This document shows, piece by piece, positions 61,075 to 64,000 of a stretch of DNA of 64,000 bases (the first letter of the stretch is position 1; the number at the start of each line of letters is the position of its first letter). The stretch lies in assembly GCF_020687245.1 (NCBI RefSeq), contig NZ_JAJEQG010000002.1:1-64000 (forward strand), given 5' to 3'. The DNA comes from Faecalibacterium longum CLA-AA-H243. Its GTDB lineage: Bacteria; Bacillota; Clostridia; Oscillospirales; Ruminococcaceae. Below the pieces are notes generated by a model. It searched no databases, was not told the DNA's origin, and saw nothing but the letters and a program-made list of their open reading frames with translations. Position numbers and translations under genes: made by a program.

Positions 61075-63870
61075 GTGGCTAAGAATAAGTCTCAGTACGA
61101 CAGTACTCTGAACCTGCCCAAGACCCTGTTTGAGATGCGCGCCGGCCTGCCCAAGAAGGAACCGGTCATGCTCAAGGATTGGGACGACAACGACCTGTAC
61201 AACCAGCTCATGAAGCACAACGAGGGCAAACCTCAGTTCATCCTGCACGATGGCCCTCCGTATGCCAACGGCAATATCCACATGGGTACCGCGCTGAACA
61301 AGATCATCAAGGACATCATCATCCGTGAGAAGAACATGGAGGGCTTCCAGGCTCCCTATGTACCCGGCTTTGATACCCACGGCCTGCCCATTGAGCTGAA
61401 GGCCCTGTCCTCCGTCGGCGAGAAGAAGAAGGACATCTCCAAGCTCGAGCTGCGCCAGATCTGCGAGAAGTTCGCCACCGAGCACATCGACATCATGAGC
61501 GACCAGTTCAAGCGTCTGGGCGTTATCGGCGATTTTGAGCATCCCTATCTGACCCTCAAGCCCGAGTTTGAGGCCCGCCAGATCGAGATCTTCGGCGAGA
61601 TGGCCAAGAAGGGCTATATCTACAAGGGTCTGAAGCCTGTCTACTGGTGCCCCGACTGCCGCACCGCTCTGGCTGAGGCCGAGATCGAGTACGGCGAGGA
61701 CGAGTGCGACTCTATCTTCGTCCGCTTCCACGTCTCTCAGGACCCCAATGGCGTTCTGGCAAAGCACGGCATCCCGATGGAGAAGACCTACTTCGTCATC
61801 TGGACCACCACCACCTGGACCCTGCCAGCCAACGAGGCTATCTGCCTGAACGGCCAGTTCGAGTACTCCTTCGTCAAGATCGGCGACGAGTTCCACATCA
61901 TGGCCACTGACCTCGTCAAGAGCGTCATGGATGCCTGCCACATCACCGAGTATGAGGTGGTGGGTGAGCCTGTCAGCGGTGCAGAGTTCGAGCTGATGCG
62001 CTATAACCACGTCTATCTGCCCAAGGAAGGCTGGGTCATCCTCGGCGACCACGTCACGCTGGAAAGCGGCTCTGGCTGTGTCCACACCGCCGGCGGCCAC
62101 GGCGTCGATGACTTCAACGTCTGCCAGAAGTACCCCCAGATCCCCATCACCGTCCCTGTGGACGACGGCGGCTATCTGACTGAGCAGGCCGGCAAGTACG
62201 CAGGCCAGCGTGTCTGGGCTTCCAACAAGACCATTCTGGCCGACCTGACCGCCGCCGGCGCTGTCATGGGCCAGCTGCACATCAAGCATCAGTATCCGCA
62301 CTGCTGGCGCTGCCATAATCCCATCATCTTCCGTGCTACCGAGCAGTGGTTCTGCTCCATCGCCAAGTTCCGTGAGGACGTCTACAAGGCCATCGACACC
62401 GTGACCTGGATGCCGGATTGGGGCCACGACCGTATGCACGGCATGGTGCGCGACCGCAACGACTGGTGCATCAGCCGTCAGCGCACCTGGGGCGTGCCTA
62501 TCCCGGCCTTCTACTGCAAGAAGTGCGGCGCTTACCACATCACCGACGCCACCATCAAGGCCGTCAGCGACCTGTTCCGCAAGGAGGGTTCCGACGCCTG
62601 GTATAAGTACGACGCTGAGCAGATCATCCCCGCTGGTGAAGTCTGCGAGAAGTGCGGCGCTTCCGAGTGGACGAAGGACACCGACATCATGGACGTCTGG
62701 TTCGACTCCGGCTCCACCCATGCTGCCGTTCTGGAAGAGCGCCCCGAGCTGCGCTTCCCGGCCGATATGTATATGGAGGGCGGCGACCAGTTCCGCGGCT
62801 GGTTCCAGTCCAGCCTGCTGACCAGTGTCGCAAGCAAGGGCTGCGCACCCTATAAGTCCGTTCTGTGCCACGGCTGGGTCGTGGACGAGCAGGGCAAGCA
62901 GATGCACAAGAGCGCCGGCAACGGCGTCGAGCCCAGCGAGATCATCAAGGATTACGGCGCAGACATCATCCGCCTGTGGGTGGCTTCTTCCGACTACACC
63001 GTCGATGTGCGTGCCGGCAAGAACATCTTCAAGCAGCTGAGCGAGGCCTACCGCAAGATCCGCAACACCGCCCGCTTCATTCTGGGCAACCTCGACGGCT
63101 TCGACCCCAACACCGACTGTGTGGCTGACGACCAGCTGCAGGACATCGACCGCTGGGCTCTGGCTGCGCTGGACGACCTCATCGTCAACACCAACGCTGG
63201 CTATGCTGTGTATGACTTCAACAAGGTCTACCACGCTGTCTACAACTTCTGCGTCGTGGCCATGTCCAACTTCTATCTGGACGTCACCAAGGATCGCCTG
63301 TACTGCACCAACGGCACTGGCCGCAAGGCTGCGCAGACCGCGATGTACAAGATCCTCGTCGCTCTGGACAAGATCATCGCTCCCATCCTCTGCTTCACCA
63401 GCCAGGAGATCTGGGACTTCCTGCCCAAGACCGAGGCTATGAACAAGTACGTTGTCTTCGAGGATATGCCGAAGGCTGGCCAGTACGCAGCTGACGATGC
63501 CTTCAAGGCCAAGTGGGCGCAGCTCATTGCTGTCCGCGACGAGGTCAAGAAGGTCCTCGAGCAGGCCCGTGCAGATAAGCAGATCGGCGCTTCTCTCGAG
63601 GCTTCCGTCACCCTGTACTGCAATGACGCCGTCTACGACCTGCTCAACAGCATCCCGATGGACGAGCTGGCCGACCTGATGATCGTCTCCCATGTGGAGC
63701 TGGTCAAGGGTGAAGGCGGCGCAGCCAGCGCCGTCGAGGGTCTGGGCGTTGCTGCTGCACACGCCACCGGCGACAAGTGCGAGCGCTGCTGGAAGTACTC
63801 CGCAGACATCGGCACCCACGCTGCTCATCCCACCCTGTGCGCACGCTGTGCCGCTGTTGTGGAGGGCTAA
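61075..63870 (+). CDS. ileS: Isoleucyl-tRNA synthetase
   Basis: A 931-residue class I synthetase starting at GTG 61075 after AGAGGAG. The HIGH-equivalent is DGPPYANGNIHMGTALN; the editing domain includes TTTTWTLPANEAICL; the KMSKS-equivalent is QMHKSAGNGVEPSE; and the C-terminal zinc site is CERCWKYSADIG with LCARCAAVV. It is the bacterial (type 1) form with a zinc tail. It ends the division cluster before lspA. Confidence 0.98.
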   Translation: MAKNKSQYDSTLNLPKTLFEMRAGLPKKEPVMLKDWDDNDLYNQLMKHNEGKPQFILHDGPPYANGNIHMGTALNKIIKDIIIREKNMEGFQAPYVPGFDTHGLPIELKALSSVGEKKKDISKLELRQICEKFATEHIDIMSDQFKRLGVIGDFEHPYLTLKPEFEARQIEIFGEMAKKGYIYKGLKPVYWCPDCRTALAEAEIEYGEDECDSIFVRFHVSQDPNGVLAKHGIPMEKTYFVIWTTTTWTLPANEAICLNGQFEYSFVKIGDEFHIMATDLVKSVMDACHITEYEVVGEPVSGAEFELMRYNHVYLPKEGWVILGDHVTLESGSGCVHTAGGHGVDDFNVCQKYPQIPITVPVDDGGYLTEQAGKYAGQRVWASNKTILADLTAAGAVMGQLHIKHQYPHCWRCHNPIIFRATEQWFCSIAKFREDVYKAIDTVTWMPDWGHDRMHGMVRDRNDWCISRQRTWGVPIPAFYCKKCGAYHITDATIKAVSDLFRKEGSDAWYKYDAEQIIPAGEVCEKCGASEWTKDTDIMDVWFDSGSTHAAVLEERPELRFPADMYMEGGDQFRGWFQSSLLTSVASKGCAPYKSVLCHGWVVDEQGKQMHKSAGNGVEPSEIIKDYGADIIRLWVASSDYTVDVRAGKNIFKQLSEAYRKIRNTARFILGNLDGFDPNTDCVADDQLQDIDRWALAALDDLIVNTNAGYAVYDFNKVYHAVYNFCVVAMSNFYLDVTKDRLYCTNGTGRKAAQTAMYKILVALDKIIAPILCFTSQEIWDFLPKTEAMNKYVVFEDMPKAGQYAADDAFKAKWAQLIAVRDEVKKVLEQARADKQIGASLEASVTLYCNDAVYDLLNSIPMDELADLMIVSHVELVKGEGGAASAVEGLGVAAAHATGDKCERCWKYSADIGTHAAHPTLCARCAAVVEG

Positions 63871-63886
63871 ACCATTTTGTATCTCT

Positions 63887-63925
63887 GGCGGCGCACCCGG
63901 CGCAAAAGGGGGCGCCGCCTTTTTC
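63887..63925 (+). terminator. Hairpin between ileS and lspA
   Basis: GGCGGCGC pairs with GCGCCGCC and is followed by T5, 16 bases after the ileS stop. Despite it, lspA starts 19 bases later, so readthrough or a separate start must serve lspA. Confidence 0.7.
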
Positions 63926-63943
63926 AAAAAATCAGGAGAAACT

Positions 63944-64000
63944 ATGGCATATGTCATTCTGAATCTGGTCTGTGTGGCCGCGCTGGTGGGAATCGACCAG
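63944..64000 (+). CDS. lspA: Lipoprotein signal peptidase LspA, partial
   Basis: Only the first 19 codons are in the window: AGGAG precedes the ATG, and the product starts MAYVILNLVCVAALVGIDQ, a hydrophobic helix ending in the IDQ of the LspA family, right after ileS as in most bacteria. Truncated by the window end. Confidence 0.75.
   Translation, partial: MAYVILNLVCVAALVGIDQ

Noticed and set aside
60934-63957. A 1007-codon open frame on the minus strand opposite ileS
   Set aside because: It lies entirely over ileS, whose motifs and length are certain. Long antisense frames arise from GC-rich codon bias; there is no ribosome binding site and no domain.

Overview
The window looks like chromosome of a GC-rich, gut-type Clostridia bacterium, most like Faecalibacterium or a close relative in Oscillospiraceae/Ruminococcaceae. 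The evidence is the Firmicutes core gene order (spoIVB-spo0A, mutS-mutL-miaA, sepF-ylmH-divIVA-ileS-lspA), sigma-A promoters with 17-bp spacers, strong AGGAGG ribosome binding sites, a reverse-type rubrerythrin and a selenium-dependent molybdenum hydroxylase operon. The species is inferred from memory of gene content, not from a database search.

Region 1 (1-10.9 kb) is accessory DNA, visibly more AT-rich from about 3 to 9 kb. It starts with a minus-strand mobilisation module: a 5'-truncated relaxase, a ParB-like protein and a small partner gene. The module is flanked by a 94-bp imperfect inverted repeat and followed by four consecutive stem-loops. Next is an agr-like quorum-sensing locus: a GHKL kinase and LytTR regulator on the minus strand, and AgrB plus small membrane peptides on the plus strand, with a tandem LytTR-type site between them. 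A secreted protein, a DUF1835/DUF3658 protein and a large serine recombinase follow. The recombinase ends against a tRNA-Leu(TAG) gene, a plausible right edge of the element.

Region 2 (10.9-30 kb) is chromosomal. It holds spoIVB and spo0A, a second LytTR/GHKL pair with a secreted protein, rpmE, a Gld-type ABC exporter with two auxiliary proteins, potABCD behind a roughly 270-nt structured leader, an acyl-ACP thioesterase, a candidate stand-alone small RNA, an IMP dehydrogenase (guaB), nicotinate phosphoribosyltransferase and tRNA-Leu(TAA).

Region 3 (30-45 kb) deals with sulfur, selenium, molybdenum and nucleobases. It has TtcA with a cysteine desulfurase, and a uracil permease behind a leader peptide and terminator arranged like a UTP-sensing attenuator. 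A reverse rubrerythrin follows with a Fur/PerR-type box. A ten-gene plus-strand operon then encodes a three-subunit molybdenum hydroxylase with YqeC, SelD, YedF, a PLP-dependent desulfurase/selenocysteine lyase-like enzyme, DUF3343, XdhC and YqeB. A molybdopterin cytidylyltransferase is divergent from it. No selA or selB is present here, so SelD looks dedicated to the selenium cofactor of the hydroxylase.

Region 4 (45-64 kb) is mostly housekeeping: an NAD(P)-dependent SDR, AzlCD, GlsB, endonuclease III, RarA with a Fur-family regulator, MiaB, YlbF, MutS-MutL-MiaA, a HlyD-like adaptor, SepF-YlmH-DivIVA, IleRS and the start of LspA. A second Fur/PerR-type box in front of rarA-fur matches the one before the rubrerythrin, which suggests one peroxide or metal regulon controlled by the Fur protein encoded here.
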